A DNA stretch of 5,812 nucleotides from the NCBI GenBank assembly GCA_001792465.1, contig MGGO01000019.1, forward strand, positions 1 through 5,812. The letters are read 5' to 3'. A model generated the notes under the pieces. It did no database searches. It saw nothing but the letters and a program-made list of their open reading frames with translations, and had not been told where the DNA came from. Every line of letters begins with the position of its first letter. Positions within the stretch are counted from its first letter, which is position 1. The position numbers and the translations under genes are program-made. This stretch comes from Candidatus Woesebacteria bacterium RIFCSPHIGHO2_01_FULL_44_10. Lineage in GTDB: Bacteria; Patescibacteriota; Microgenomatia; UBA8517. This document shows positions 5,547-5,812 of the stretch, piece by piece.

Positions 5547-5706
5547 TCCTATCTTCGTGGTCTGAAACTCGATGGGCAATTATTGTTCTTTCCTCGTGGC
5601 TATCTCTGACCTCTTTGACAAAATCGTCCAGTTTATCAAAGAAATCGCTTTTTAAATTACTTAGTTTTTGATCTATATATTGTTTATCAGATTTGGTTAA
5701 AGCCAT
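5515..5706 (-). CDS. small hypothetical protein, predicted helical/coiled coil
   Basis: I do not recognise a family. The 63 residues begin MALTKSDKQYIDQKLSNLK and are highly charged, with hydrophobics spaced about every three or four (I11, L15, L18, F22, L26, F29/V30, V33), then HRVSDHEDRITSLEA (45-59). That suggests two helices or a short coiled coil. There is no signal peptide or membrane segment. It starts with ATG 12 bases after the stop of the minus-strand gene at the window edge, so the two may be co-transcribed. No Shine-Dalgarno is visible. Its 3' end overlaps the rsmI 3' end by 32 bases in convergent orientation. Plausible composition and placement support coding; there is no homology evidence here. 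Confidence 0.65.
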   Translation of the reverse strand: MALTKSDKQYIDQKLSNLKSDFFDKLDDFVKEVRDSHEERTIIAHRVSDHEDRITSLEAVVIQ

Positions 5707-5718
5707 GAGTTTATTTAA

Positions 5719-5812
5719 TCACCAGATTGCCAACCAGTCAATAGATTCTTCTTTGCCAGGTGGTGTACCCACCTTGATGGTAAAGCCTTGATTTGTGCGG
5801 TCCGTGACCCAA
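5719..5812 (-). CDS. C-terminal fragment of an unrecognised protein (partial at window edge)
   Basis: On the minus strand, from the window edge to TGA at 5719-5721, one frame reads about 30 residues: WVTDRTNQGFTIKVGT, then PPGKEESIDWLAIW. The GFTI...DWLAIW pattern looks like the final beta-strand pair of an extracellular or phage-tail-like beta-rich domain, but this is an impression only and I give no function. The rest of the gene lies beyond the window. The small coiled-coil ORF begins 12 bases after its stop, which supports a two-gene minus-strand unit. The other minus-strand frames here either have stops or less protein-like composition. Confidence 0.5.
   Translation of the reverse strand, partial: WVTDRTNQGFTIKVGTPPGKEESIDWLAIW

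Noticed and set aside
1..5812. Mobile element, CRISPR array or integration site at the tRNA
   Set aside because: There is no transposase, integrase or spaced direct repeat, and the tRNA 3' end is followed immediately by rsmI with no duplicated tRNA fragment in the window.

Overview
The window is a very compact bacterial chromosome segment. It holds most of an F-type ATP synthase operon (b, delta, alpha, gamma, beta, epsilon; order atpF-H-A-G-D-C), then a tRNA-Pro(CGG), then rsmI. All of these are on the plus strand. Two minus-strand genes converge on rsmI at the right edge: a 63-residue coiled-coil-like ORF and the C-terminal end of an unrecognised protein. TGA acts as a stop (end of atpH, end of the right-edge gene), which fits the standard bacterial code and argues against the TGA=Gly code of SR1/Gracilibacteria. 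Short proteins, overlapping genes, a tRNA without encoded CCA and divergent ATPase subunits suggest a reduced-genome lineage such as Patescibacteria (Candidate Phyla Radiation). That placement is inference, not proof.

Layout: 1-39 may be the tail of an upstream gene; 41-526 atpF; 526-894 atpH; 875-2317 atpA; 2307-3188 atpG; 3176-4555 atpD; 4545-4805 atpC; 4796-4867 tRNA-Pro; 4869-5546 rsmI; 5515-5706 (minus) small ORF; 5719-5812 (minus) partial gene. Every adjacent pair of atp genes overlaps by 1 to 20 bases, so the subunits are probably made by translational coupling. Only atpA has a strong Shine-Dalgarno sequence, and it sits in a small self-complementary element.

The encoded F1 looks able to do catalysis: the Walker A and B motifs, the beta catalytic glutamate and the alpha arginine finger are all present. 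It is pared down or altered elsewhere. Delta keeps the C-terminal domain but has little of the usual N-terminal six-helix domain, and alpha has a shortened N-terminal arm, which is delta's usual partner. Epsilon lacks the inhibitory C-terminal helices. Gamma has a divergent C-terminus. Beta has a changed DELSEED loop and a changed adenine pocket.

The most unusual arrangement is at 4796-4871. The 5' end of the tRNA overlaps the last codons and stop of atpC (the stop is tRNA U8-A9-G10), and the rsmI start codon begins one base after the tRNA discriminator. One RNA therefore cannot both release a mature tRNA and keep an intact atpC stop, and 3' processing of the tRNA would leave rsmI nearly leaderless.
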